Shown: one piece after another, positions 55,284 through 64,000 of the stretch
How the letters are laid out: every line of letters starts with the position of its first letter
Numbering within the stretch: the first letter of the stretch is position 1
Source of the DNA: Rhineura floridana
Taxonomy: Eukaryota > Chordata > Lepidosauria > Squamata > Rhineuridae
Assembly: GCF_030035675.1 (NCBI RefSeq)
Contig: NC_084482.1
Location: 186,841,873 to 186,905,872 of the forward strand
Reading direction: 5' to 3'
DNA: 64,000 bases
The notes under the pieces: generated by a model
The model's input: the letters and a program-made list of their open reading frames with translations, nothing else
Database searches by the model: none
Told to the model about the DNA's origin: nothing
Translations under genes and position numbers: made by a program

Positions 55284-55373
55284 GGTGGCCCATTTGTTGA
55301 AATCTTCAGTGCTCAAGGCAAGAATCCTGGAACAAAGTGGAAGATTTTTGGGAGTCCATCGGTAATTGGGAAG
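55284..55373 (+). CDS. CFAP20DC: CFAP20DC, second coding segment (30 codons)
   Basis: The acceptor CTGCTTTTCTTGCAG precedes it and the donor AAG followed by GTATGT ends it. The 90 bp translate as [16 protein letters not shown] then [14 protein letters not shown], phase 0 at both ends. From memory the human protein reads [20 protein letters not shown] at this place, so identity is high. It forms the start of the CFAP20-like (DUF667) domain. The next exon is not found before the window end; the DIRS element lies in the following intron. Confidence 0.9.
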
Positions 55374-55968
55374 GTATGTTTTATGGAGGAATGATAAGTC
55401 TTTGGAATATAAACCATAGAAAATGTACATGAAGCTTAAAATTAGAAAGTAATAAGGACTTTTAACTGTCTGGAAAAGTTGTCACTTTCACTTTTTTTAC
55501 CACTACAAAATAAATGACCATAGAAGTTATCACTTCATGCCTACTTGGAAATGAGATTTGTTATAGCTATGGTTTAACAGCTAAAAATTTCTAATGAGAG
55601 TAAGTTTAGAAAAACTTTTCTTTTCTGATTATTACTGGTTAAGCCTAGGACTGTTGGATCCTAAACTGCTTATACTGCTGTAAATTTTAAGAAGGCGCTG
55701 ACAGCTGATGTCAGAGCCAATATCAACGTGTTTCATTTTGGAATATGGCCTGCATGATTCTTGCTATTCTCAAAACTGAAGAAAACCTTTTCTTCTTGTT
55801 AATTTCTGAACAAAGCTATAACCTTTGTTGTTTCCTTGTTCTTGTTTCCTTGATTCTGTCTCACCTGTCCCACAAACTTGGAATTATCTTTTTATGGACA
55901 AATATCCCAGACATGTAGGTCAAAGAAGTGCCTCTATTTCTAGATTATTTCCCCACCTCACTTCCAAT

Positions 55969-56084
55969 CAGAGCTTGGAAAAGTTACTTTTTTGAACTAC
56001 AACTCCCATTAGCCCCAGCCAGCATGACCATTGGATCGGGCTGATGGGACTTGCAGATCAAAAGAGTAACCTTTCCAAGCTCTG
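55969..56084. mobile_element. hAT palindromic MITE with 8-bp duplication
   Basis: CAGAGCTTGGAAAAGTTAC to GTAACCTTTCCAAGCTCTG. It is flanked by CTTCCAAT (55961-55968) and CTTCCAGT (56085-56092). It ends only about 20 bp before the left end of the DIRS element. Confidence 0.9.
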
Positions 56085-56104
56085 CTTCCAGTTATGTCTG
56101 CTAG

Positions 56105-56218
56105 ATTTTCCTTACGTAGTCCGACATCACGTGAGATATAGCGCCATCTAGCGTCCGAAGGCAAGAATGGATCGAAGTCAAGACCTGGGGCATCGAGCCC
56201 CTCCCACTCCAGTTCATT
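56105..56218 (+). repeat. DIRS left inverted terminal repeat
   Basis: It begins ATTTTCCTTACGTAGTCCG and contains GATATAGCGCCATCTAGCGT and CATCGAGCCCCTCCCACTCC. It is inverted to 63725-63837 with about five differences. Confidence 0.93.
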
Positions 56219-56405
56219 CTTGCCTTCGTTCGTTCGAGGCGTTTGGATCTTCTACTGTAGCTAAGTTTGAGCGTGTGGGACTGTCAAAATTCTTCTTGTT
56301 TCTTCTCTCCCTCACCCTCTTTTTATATTGTCTGGGACCTTATTTTTTGGAGGGAATTTTTATTTTTACCTCACTTTGTTTCCCCCTTTTGGTCCTTTTG
56401 CTGAG

Positions 56406-56643
56406 GAATCCGGCGGCTGCTGTTTTCCCTTTTGGCTCCCGTCTCCCAGAGACGAGCCTTCCTTGAGAGCCGCGGCTGCGGCTCTCTTTTCAGCCAGTGT
56501 TTTAGTATTTTTTCCTCTTTGACGGAATCCGGCAGCTGCTGTTTTCCCTTTTGGCTCCCATCTCCCAAGAGACGAGCCTTCCCTGAGAGCCGCGGCTGCT
56601 GCTCTCTTTTTGGCCAGTGTTTTAGTATTTTTTCCTTTTCGAC
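56406..56643 (+). repeat. Tandem duplication in the DIRS leader, about 119-bp unit
   Basis: CTGCTGTTTTCCCTTTTGGC and CCAGTGTTTTAGTATTTTTT occur twice, 119 bp apart, with scattered substitutions. The surrounding leader (56220-57470) is GC-rich with CGGCTGCGGCTC-like runs. Open frames here are compositional. Confidence 0.88.
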
Positions 56644-57483
56644 GTCTCCCCACCGTAGGTGACGTCTGATTTTATTGGGCTCACCTCTCTTTTGGGACGA
56701 GCTCTGAGAGCTGCGGCTGCGGCTCTCTCGTCAGCCCTTGTCCTGCCTTGCCGCTGCCTCCTCCAGGCGGCGGCCGTTTTTTCTCGCTTTTTACCTCGCT
56801 GGGAGCTGCGGCTGCGGCTCCTTTCATAACTGCTTTTTCGGCGGCGGCTGCTTGGGGCTGCGGCGAGAGGCTGCTGCCTTTTTTGCCTGATTTTTGCCTA
56901 GAGCTTTCACTCGTTTCGTCAGGAGCCGCGGGTGCGGCTCCTTTAACTTCTGCTTTTTTGGCGGGGGCTGCTATTGGGCTGAAGTGATAGGCGGCGGCCT
57001 CCCTCGGCAAGGGGCGGTTGGAGCTCGCCTTTGCGGCTCCTCTGCTAGCTTCTTTCTGCCTTGAGGCTCTTCAGGTAGCCGTGGGAGGAATCCCCCCAGC
57101 TTTTTTCACATTTAAAGAGCGTCATCGTTTATACGCTGCGCTTAGAGCTCACCCTTGCTCCTCCTCCCCTATCTGTCTGCCTGACTACTGCCGCGGCCGT
57201 TACAGGCCTTCTAAAGCACCAGGAACCCTTGCCTGCCCGCCATTGTGCCTTCTTCCCAGCCGCCATTTTGACTGAAATTCCCGTCCTTTTTTGCAGGCGC
57301 CATTTTGATCTGCCCATTTTTTCCTGCCCTTTCTGTTCTCCTTCACTTGTTTGTACAGTTATTTAGTCAGACTATCCAAGTGCCTGTAGGACTTATTTTT
57401 ACAACAAGTGCCTCTGCACAGCAACTGCATATTCGGACTGCACCTTGAAATTATCTGCGCCGCAGCTGCATATTGGAACTGTA

Positions 57484-58180
57484 CGCCACACCGCACCCCC
57501 CACCTCTGTGCGTGTGTTGGTGATAGTACTCCAATCAAGACAAGTCTAATGGAACCTTAACAAATACTTGAGGTAAAACTAAAGAATTAAGGTTGATATA
57601 GTTATGGAAATACTCAGTGTAAATTTAATAAAACACATAAAAAACACAATGAAAAAGAATATAAAAGATATAGTATACAAAAATCAAACATTGACAAACA
57701 TAATACTGTAATCTTCAAAAATGTGTGACAAAGACAATATACATCATAAAGAATGTTTCTGGTATGTACAAATTTTGTTCAGATGGTCCATTTCTTTTAT
57801 GAAGAAAAGAGAAATATGTTTTTTGTTAGAAAAGTCCAGCCAGACGCGTTTCGACAATGATGTCTTTTTCAATGGCTACTAATATGACTTTATGAATTTA
57901 CTAATATGAAGTGAATGTCATATTTCCTTGGATATCGTATTATATTTAATTTTTGTTGAAGTCATATCAGTAATTTCCTTGGATATCGTAATACATTCAA
58001 TTTTTGCTGAAAGTCATTTTTTATGTGTTTTATTAAATTTGCACTGAGTATTTCCATAACTATATCAACCTTAATTCTTTGGTGATAGTACTCCGCCACA
58101 CCGCACCCACCACCTCTGTGCGTGTGTTGGTGAAAGTCCCGTGCCACACCGCACCCCCCCACCTCTGTGCGTGTGTTGGT
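57484..58180 (+). repeat. About 47-bp leader unit, three copies, one side carrying an insertion
   Basis: GCCACACCGCACC then CACCTCTGTGCGTGTGTTGG occurs near 57484, 58095 and 58142. The first is separated from the other two by the MITE-like element described next. Confidence 0.85.
57575..58078. mobile_element. MITE-like element inserted in the DIRS leader
   Basis: Inverted ends of about 60 bp: AAAGAATTAAGGTTGATATA at the left and TATATCAACCTTAATTCTTT at the right. AT-rich, non-coding, with an internal CCAGACGCGTTTCGACAATG motif. GGTGATAGTACTCC stands on both sides of the larger block (57510-57523 and 58081-58094), but that repeat may belong to the host unit. The family is not identified. Confidence 0.75.
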
Positions 58181-58202
58181 ATAGCATTGCTGGGCGCTCA
58201 GA

Positions 58203-59747
58203 ATGGCGGATCAACACTCAGATGCACATTCAGCGGCGGCTAAGAGACCCTGCAAGTCCTCGCATCGTAAGTCTGCAAATCAAAAACTGCCCAGGCTGCA
58301 CTCCAAGGCCGTGGCTAAAACTAAACACCTGTCTCACCACAGTGCCACCAAAAACACACGTTACATTTCTGTGCCACATTCTTAAGCTGCTAACCAAGAG
58401 CACTTGACAGCACTCTTTCACTCTCCAGCTGGGTCATCTGAGGATGACTTCGAGGGTTTTCCTGACCAGCCTGGGGTCTGCCACTCACAATCTAGCCTGC
58501 CGCTCCAGCCCAGTGAGCCCACTGTTGCTGTTCCTCCACAAGCACAACTGCCTGCTGGTCCGCTATCAGGGCAGCTACCTGCCTCTGTACCAGGACTGCA
58601 GTTGTCTCCTGAATTCCTGATGCAGTTGAAAGATATGCTAAGCCTCTTCTCAGATCAGTCAAGAGTCCAGACGGCTCCATTGACTCAGCACAGCGAACAG
58701 CACCCTTCCTGTGCCCCAGCCACATGTGGCTGTTCTGATGTGGTACCGCTCCCCTTGCCCAACCCATTTGACGTTGCTAGAGGCAGGATTGGAGATGACA
58801 TCCCTGGGTTGGAGGACCCAGATTATTCTCTTCAAGCCGAAGGGGATGAGTGGAGTGACGAGGCATACTTTGAGGAGGACACCTCATATCGCCCATTTGA
58901 TGCGGCCGACTTTCTTCTACTATCTCGCAGAGCTTTGGGCACATTGGGCCTTGAAACTACACTGCCCGAATCTACCACTCTCCCCATGAAAGGGGCTAAA
59001 GTCCTTAAGTCTCCAAAATCATTGGATCATTACCTTCCTGTGCCGGACCCCATTGGCAAACTGGCCAAGGAAGAGCTGGATCATCCTCTGCAGGCATGCC
59101 GCTTTTCCATTATGGCCAAAAGGCTCTATGCACTGGACCCGGACTTTATGAATCGCTTGCTTGTTCCAGGCATCGACGAGCCAGTCTCCAGTTTAGTTTC
59201 GCACTCGCTCCTTCCAAAGCAAGGGGAATCACAACTAAAGGACCCCTTTGAACGCCGCATGGACTACGCCTTGTGTAAAAACCACAAGGCTACTGCCTTT
59301 ACTATTCAGGCGTCTGCTTCAGCTTCCATATTTTCAAGAGCGGCTATGATGTGGCTAGACGAACTCTTGGATGATCCTGAACCAGACCCTGTCAAGCTCC
59401 GCAAGGGCCTGGTAAAATTACACAAGACAGCAGCCTTCGTAGCCAACACCACACTGGATGCCACCCAGCTGGGCGCGCGAGCTCTAGCCTCACAGGTGGT
59501 AGCTCGGCGTACCCTTTGGCTCAGGCACTGGGACGCTGATTCTACGGCCAATGGCAACTTGTCTAGAGCACCCTTTTCTGGGTCTTTACTCTTCGGAGAC
59601 GAAGCCCTCAAGGCGGTCTTGGTAGACCCTAAAGACAGCCGAAGGCCAGTATTGGCCACTTCTAAGAGAGAGGATTGTAGGGCTTTCAGACATTTCACCC
59701 CATATCGCTCCTTTCAGCCCTTTCGAGGAGCGCGGCCTGCAGGGTGA
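58203..59747 (+). pseudogene. DIRS gag-like region (fossil)
   Basis: It begins MADQHSDAHSAAAKRP and ends in an Arg- and Phe-rich tail (FTPYRSFQPFRGARPAG). The middle is acidic (DDIPGLEDPDYSLQAEGDEW) and then helical, as in DIRS and related gag proteins. No zinc knuckle is evident. It lies between the leader and the RT. The region is not fully intact. Confidence 0.75.
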
Positions 59748-59859
59748 GGCCACGACTTTTGATCTTCTGGTTTCCGCTCCTCCAGGGGATCCTGGAACAG
59801 GCAACGTTTCCAAGCCAGAGCACAGAACAGGAGAAGTCAAGGGGCCTCAACTTCAACTT

Positions 59860-61000
59860 ATGGCAGGGGAGTTTGTCAGCGAAGACAATACTGACGCTTT
59901 CCCTGTGGGGGGCAGATTGCTAATGTTTGCAAGTCACTGGTTATGTCTGACATGGGTTGCTTGGGTCAGAGATCTATTCCTCCATGGTTACGAACTGGAA
60001 TTTTGGCTGATCCCTCCAGACAGGTTCATTCCATCCACTCTACCCAGAGTTCAAGACAGGTGCTGGATCATGCGGGAAGCCATAACCCCATCTTCTCGAC
60101 ATAGCTGCAATAGAACCTGTACCACCGGAGGAGAGAGCACAAGGGGTTTACTCCCTCCTATTTGCAGTTCCCAAGCGAGATCAGTCATGGAGGGCGGTAC
60201 TAGATCTCAAATTTGTCAACCATTTCATGAAATACCGATGGTTCAAGATGGAGTCCCTGGCGTCAATTGTAGAGACGCTACACGAAGGGGATTTTCTGGC
60301 TTCCATAGATCTCAAAGAAGCTTACCTTCATGTGCCCATCTGTCCAACCCACAGACGTTTCCTGCGATTTGCCTTCGGCCCCCATCACTTCCAATATTGA
60401 GCAATGCCTTTCGGTCTCTCGTCGGCCCCGCGAGTATTCACCAAAGTGCTGCTAACCCTGGTGGCTTATCTCCGCCTCCAGGGAGTCCACATTTATCCTT
60501 ACTTGGATGATCTGTTAATTCGAGCGAGTTCCAGAGATTTGGCCCTCTTTCATGTTCACTCTGCTCTTACGGCTCTATGCACCCATGGTTGGCTGGTCAA
60601 CTATGACAAAAGTCAACTACTACCAACTCAGATTACAACATTTGGGTGCAATTCTAGACACCACGCAGGCCATTGGTCTTTTTGTCACCAGATCGAATTT
60701 CGGCCATCACAGAGATGGCTCTACACCTCGCGTGTCGTTCGAGGGTGGACTTAATGCTTCTGGCAAGGGCTCTGGGAATGTTTGTCTCGACCATTCACAT
60801 CGTGCCATGGGCTCGGCACCACACTTGACCCTTACAGTGGGCCTTACTCCCTTTACAACAGGACATTGCCACGTCCAACCACCGTACGGTCCACCTGCAC
60901 CCATCTCTGCGGACCTCTTTCCATTGGTGGGCTACGGCCAAAAATCTCAGACTGGGAACCCTGTTCCGAGAACCAGACAGGACCATACTCACCACAGATG
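59860..61000 (+). pseudogene. DIRS reverse transcriptase region (fossil)
   Basis: Blocks typical of LTR/DIRS-type RT are visible in order: a LDLKFVN-like block (about 60200), SIDLKEAYLHVPI-like (about 60305), AMPFGLSSAPRVFTKVL (about 60402) and the catalytic YLDDLLIRA box (about 60499). The region no longer reads as a single protein. Confidence 0.85.
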
Positions 61001-62345
61001 CCAGTCTGTCCGGATGGGGGTGTCAGCTCTACACTGCATCAGCAGTGTCAGGGGGGGCTGGAAATTCCTGGGTCTTTGGCAGGGAAGGAAAGTCCTTAGC
61101 CAGCAGTCGGGTTGTAAATCTGCCAGGCCTATCCGAAGTGTACTTGCCGAGTCAGAAGTCCAGAAGCGAGGTCAGTGGAGGTCCGGGATCAATTGCCAAG
61201 GAGGTCAGTCAAAGAGATGCTGCAGGGAAACTAGGTCTACACAAAGCCACGCCTGACGTTGCAGTCAGCAACAAGCTGCAGCCAAGGTGTGCCTTATAAA
61301 GAGCAGGATGGACAGCAGGTGTGAGCCCTCAGCGTTTGGGCCTTAAGGAGACAGGCCTGCCTCTCTTCTGCCTGACCTTCTGCTGTCTACGTTCTGCAGG
61401 TGAGGGGGGAGTATCCTGTTCACTGTCTGTGTCTGGCTGCAGGGCCTCTGCTGTCCCTGGGGTGCTCTGCAGCTGAGGGGCAGAAGGAGCTGGATTCTCA
61501 GGAGGCTCCTCCGTGTCTCCTGCTGCTCCTGGGTCTGCTGCTGAGTCGTCCTCATCTGAGGAGTCCTCTGACGGGGCCATGACAGGGGGGCCCATTGCAA
61601 TTCCTAGTATGTTCAGGGAGTGTGGTCCAACACGGAAGCAAGTCACAATATCAACTGGCTGGAACTAACAGCGGTCCATCTGGCTCTTCGGCATTTTCAA
61701 CCCTGGTTACTTCTGGACCACGTATTGATTCGCACGGACAATACTTGTGTGAAATCACATCTGAACAGACAAGGGGGCACCAGGTCACGGTGCCTCCAGG
61801 CGGAAGCGTCTCAACTCTTCCAATGGGCCGAAATACATCTACTTTCACTGAGAGCAGAACATCTCCGAGGTGTTTTAAACGTTGCGGCCGACTGGCTCAG
61901 TAGACAACAAGTGATCCCGGGAGAATGGAAGCTACACCCCATGGTGTTCAGCCTTCTCCAACGACGGTTCGGCAGCCTCTCGGTAGATCTGTTTGCATCT
62001 AGTCACAATTACCAGCTACCTCGCTACTTCTCCAGGTATCTGGACAACGACGCGGAATCGACGGATGCACTGTTGACTCAGTGGCCAGCAGGCCTCCTAT
62101 ATGCTTTTCCCCCGATACCGCTATTGGGCAGGACCATCAGGAAGCTGCGACGTGAAAGGGCCCATCTGATCCTGATACCACCGTACTGGCCTCGTTGGCC
62201 GTGGTTCTCCGACCTGCTCTCCCTTTCAGTGACGGAGTCTTGGAGGTTGCCACTCAGACCAGATCTTCTATCTCAGGGCCCGATTTCGCATCTGGATCCC
62301 GAATGGCTCAATCTGACAGCATGGCATTTGAACGCGGACATTTGA
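60990..62345 (+). pseudogene. DIRS RNase H and methyltransferase-like region (fossil)
   Basis: A DASLSGWG-type RNase H start is visible near 60995. The later RNase H blocks (NWLELTAVHLALRHF, NVAADWLSRQ) lie at 61650-61910. The following stretch (VDLFASSHNYQLP, LLYAFPPIPLLGRTIRKLRR, LILIPPYWPRWPWF) occupies the place of the DIRS methyltransferase-like domain; that name is inferred from order. An unrelated insertion separates the two RNase H parts. Confidence 0.78.
61048..61618. mobile_element. About 0.55-kb insertion within the DIRS RNase H region
   Basis: DIRS-like coding similarity stops near 61047 and resumes near 61613. TCAGGG stands at both edges (61048-61053 and 61613-61618), and the flanks share a longer imperfect direct repeat of about 40 bp. 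The insert has a CCTTATAAAG TATA-like motif near 61293. It could be a solo LTR (TGTCA to TGACA, 61046-61584) or another non-autonomous piece. Family not resolved. Confidence 0.6.
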
Positions 62346-63379
62346 TTCATTCGGGACTGTCTAAGGAAGTTGTGGACACAATTCTTGCGTCTCGAAAGCA
62401 GTCGACCTCTTGGGTCTACCAGAGCACCTGGTCTACCTTCACTAGTTGGTGTGACTCTCAAAACGTTCTACCATCTCAGGCCAAGGTTCAACATCTACTG
62501 CAATTTTTACATAGAGGCCTGAAGATGGGACAGAAACCTAACACCTTACGCTGCCACGCCACCACCATTTCCTCTATTCTCTCCGTCACGTCTCCTACTA
62601 TTCCTATGGGTTCACACCCACTGGTCAAACGTTTTTTGAAGGGGGCCGTCCTACTGTCGCCAGCAGTTTGTCATCGCTTTCCTTCGTGGAGTTTATCGAA
62701 GGTCCTGCAAGCCCTGCAGCGCCCTCCTTTTGAGCCCCTTCGATCTGTGCCTTTACGTCTTTTGGCCTTCAAAGTCCTGTTCCTCATGGTGATCACCTCG
62801 GCGAGAAGAATCTCAGAGTTGGGGGCACTGTCCTCGGCCCGCCATCTCTGTATTTTCCATAAGGACTCAGTGGTACTACGTCTAGATCCTTCCTTCCGTC
62901 CCAAGGTCATTTCGGCGTTCCACTGTAACCAAGACATTGTTTTGCCTTCGTTCTGTCCGGATCCTGTTCATCCGCTCAAGAAGGCCTGGCACTCACTAGA
63001 TGTCCGGAGGGCCCTCAAGACCTACCTGTCTCGCACCCAGGATATACAGTCAATGGATTCCTTATTTGTATCCTTTCACCCGCGTACTCTGGGGCAAAAG
63101 GTGTCTAGCTCTACGTTATCTTGTTGGTTGCGTGCCTGTATTGCATTAGCCTATGAGTCCCTTCAGCTGCCAGTGCCTCGTAACATAACGGCACATTCCA
63201 CTAGGTCAGCTGCCACTACGGCTGCCTTCGCAACCAATGCTCCTCTAGCAGAGATTTGCAGAGCGGCTGTATGGTATACCCCAAATTCTTTCATAAGACA
63301 TTATAAGATAGACCGTTACACTTCTGCTGATGCCTCATTCGGGAGGCGTGTTTTACAACAGGTTATTTCTGCTAAGTAG
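62195..63379 (+). CDS. DIRS tyrosine recombinase (open frame in a fossil element)
   Basis: 394 codons. Family motifs: the first catalytic arginine in ITSARRISELGAL (about residue 201), the H-x-x-R box in HSTRSAATTAAF (about 332-335) and a terminal tyrosine in FIRHYKIDRY (about 369-373). The family protein cuts and joins the circular DNA intermediate. The frame overlaps the end of the preceding region in another frame, as is common in DIRS. The start shown is the first ATG; the true start may be later. Confidence 0.88.
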   Translation: MAVVLRPALPFSDGVLEVATQTRSSISGPDFASGSRMAQSDSMAFERGHLIHSGLSKEVVDTILASRKQSTSWVYQSTWSTFTSWCDSQNVLPSQAKVQHLLQFLHRGLKMGQKPNTLRCHATTISSILSVTSPTIPMGSHPLVKRFLKGAVLLSPAVCHRFPSWSLSKVLQALQRPPFEPLRSVPLRLLAFKVLFLMVITSARRISELGALSSARHLCIFHKDSVVLRLDPSFRPKVISAFHCNQDIVLPSFCPDPVHPLKKAWHSLDVRRALKTYLSRTQDIQSMDSLFVSFHPRTLGQKVSSSTLSCWLRACIALAYESLQLPVPRNITAHSTRSAATTAAFATNAPLAEICRAAVWYTPNSFIRHYKIDRYTSADASFGRRVLQQVISAK

Positions 63380-63420
63380 CCAAGAGGCGGTCCCTCCCTA
63401 TTAGGGGCTGCTTTAGTACA

Positions 63421-63504
63421 TCCCACGTGATGTCGGACTACCTAAGGAAAATGTACCATTGGTATCACCTGAAGGGTGATTTTCTTAGGTAGTCCGACAT
63501 CACG
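63421..63504. repeat. DIRS internal complementary region
   Basis: The left arm CCCACGTGATGTCGGACTAC (to about 63450) is complementary to the left terminus, including its double C (TTTTCC). The loop and right arm (GAAGGGTGATTTTCTTAGG) are complementary to the right terminus with its single C and its extension. It lies 41 bp after the recombinase stop, the normal DIRS position, and acts as template for joining the ends. Confidence 0.92.
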
Positions 63505-63724
63505 GCCCTCCCTTTTTGGAGGATTTGGGTTTTTTTGCTACCTTGCCACTTATTACTCTTCAGTGTTATAATATTTAAACTTTTTTACCAAGTCAAGACC
63601 AATTTGGACCTGTTTAATATGCTTGCGATCTTTGGGTCATGTTTTGGGACACTGTTTCCTTGCTGTTAGGCCCGTTGGCCTTTTCTGTCTTTTCAGATAT
63701 GTCTCTTACTTCGGTCTCGTCACA

Positions 63725-63837
63725 AATGAACTGGAGTGGGAGGGGCTCGATGCCCCAGGTCTTGACTTCGATCCATTCTTGCCTTTGGACGCTAGATGGC
63801 GCTATATCCCACGTGATGTCGGACTACCTAAGAAAAT
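63725..63837 (-). repeat. DIRS right inverted terminal repeat
   Basis: AATGAACTGGAGTGGGAGG to ACTACCTAAGAAAAT, inverted to 56105-56218. It continues as an extension (63838-63869, TCACCCTTCAGGTGATACCA to TACATTTTC) that is found only at this end and in the internal complementary region. Confidence 0.93.
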
Positions 63838-63869
63838 CACCCTTCAGGTGATACCAATGGTACATTTTC

Positions 63870-64000
63870 TTCCTTTCTGTGAACCTGAAGACATCTTAGA
63901 TAGATAAGCATTTATATTTCTGTTTCTCCTGAAAGGCTAAACATGAAACAGTTCCATAATTTCCCCCCTTGTTTTAAGAACAAATGCTTTTTTAAAAAAA
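63870..64000 (+). other. CFAP20DC intron flank
   Basis: Plain AT-rich intronic sequence. No exon seen before the window ends. Confidence 0.5.

Larger units (their letters stand above)
56105..63869 (+). mobile_element. DIRS-like tyrosine-recombinase retrotransposon (fossil)
   Basis: About 7.8 kb. Parts in order: left inverted terminal repeat, GC-rich leader with internal duplications, gag-like region, RT and RNase H regions, a methyltransferase-like stretch, tyrosine recombinase, internal complementary region, right inverted repeat with terminal extension. It has no long terminal direct repeats. This layout is that of the DIRS group, which inserts through a circular intermediate using a recombinase instead of an integrase. 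The copy is broken, with roughly a handful of coding breaks plus two inserted pieces, though its recombinase frame is open. The terminal repeats differ at only a few of 114 positions, which suggests a moderate to young age. It sits in a CFAP20DC intron in the gene's sense. Confidence 0.93.

Noticed and set aside
56167-57317. Open frames and CGCCATTTTG motifs suggesting a second CpG promoter or gene
   Set aside because: The block is the GC-rich leader of the DIRS element, bounded by its terminal repeat and gag-like region; the frames shift at the duplications.

Overview
The window reads as squamate reptile (lizard or snake) nuclear DNA. It holds a repeat mix typical of that group: CR1, L2, BovB/RTE and L1/Tx1-type LINEs, tRNA-headed SINEs with a BovB-type tail, palindromic hAT and mariner MITEs, and a DIRS-type retrotransposon. 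Host coding sequence is sparse. The one host gene supported is the 5' end of CFAP20DC (human C3orf67) on the + strand. I saw no bacterial-style operon, CRISPR array or defence system, and no confident tRNA or rRNA gene.

Region 1-36 kb is intergenic and almost entirely layered transposons. It contains a solo LTR (0.5-1.0 kb), a DNA transposon split by an L2 (3.2-4.4 kb), a nearly full-length CR1 with an L2 inside it (5.5-10.4 kb), nested hAT MITEs (12.4 kb), a 32-bp minisatellite (13.6-14.1 kb), a LINE of uncertain clade (17.7-22.4 kb), an L1/Tx1 relic holding a BovB insertion with an inverted 5' end (23-26 kb), a CR1 (26.1-27.9 kb), a BovB 5' half carrying a mariner MITE (27.9-29.5 kb) and a hAT element sitting in a CORE-type SINE (31.5-32.7 kb).

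At 35.95-36.45 kb there is a CpG-rich promoter with an RFX X-box-like site and an untranslated first exon ending in a strong splice donor. A second exon (52,553-52,643) carries the start codon and encodes MFKNEYQ. A third exon (55,284-55,373) continues in phase with [16 protein letters not shown] and onward. Together these match the N-terminus of CFAP20DC, a protein with a CFAP20-type domain. The rest of the gene lies to the right of the window. Introns 1 and 2 are full of repeats, including an inverted relative (43.6-45.2 kb) of the composite repeat at 32.8-34.2 kb.

From 56.1 to 63.9 kb, inside the third intron and in the gene's orientation, lies a DIRS-like tyrosine-recombinase retrotransposon of about 7.8 kb. 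It has about 114-bp inverted terminal repeats, a gag-like region, RT and RNase H regions, an open tyrosine recombinase and an internal complementary region that matches both termini. It is a broken copy with two later insertions, but its terminal architecture is unusually complete.

All assignments come from reading the sequence and from memory of the families. No database search was run. Repeat boundaries are good to a few bases where a target-site duplication is named, and otherwise to tens of bases.
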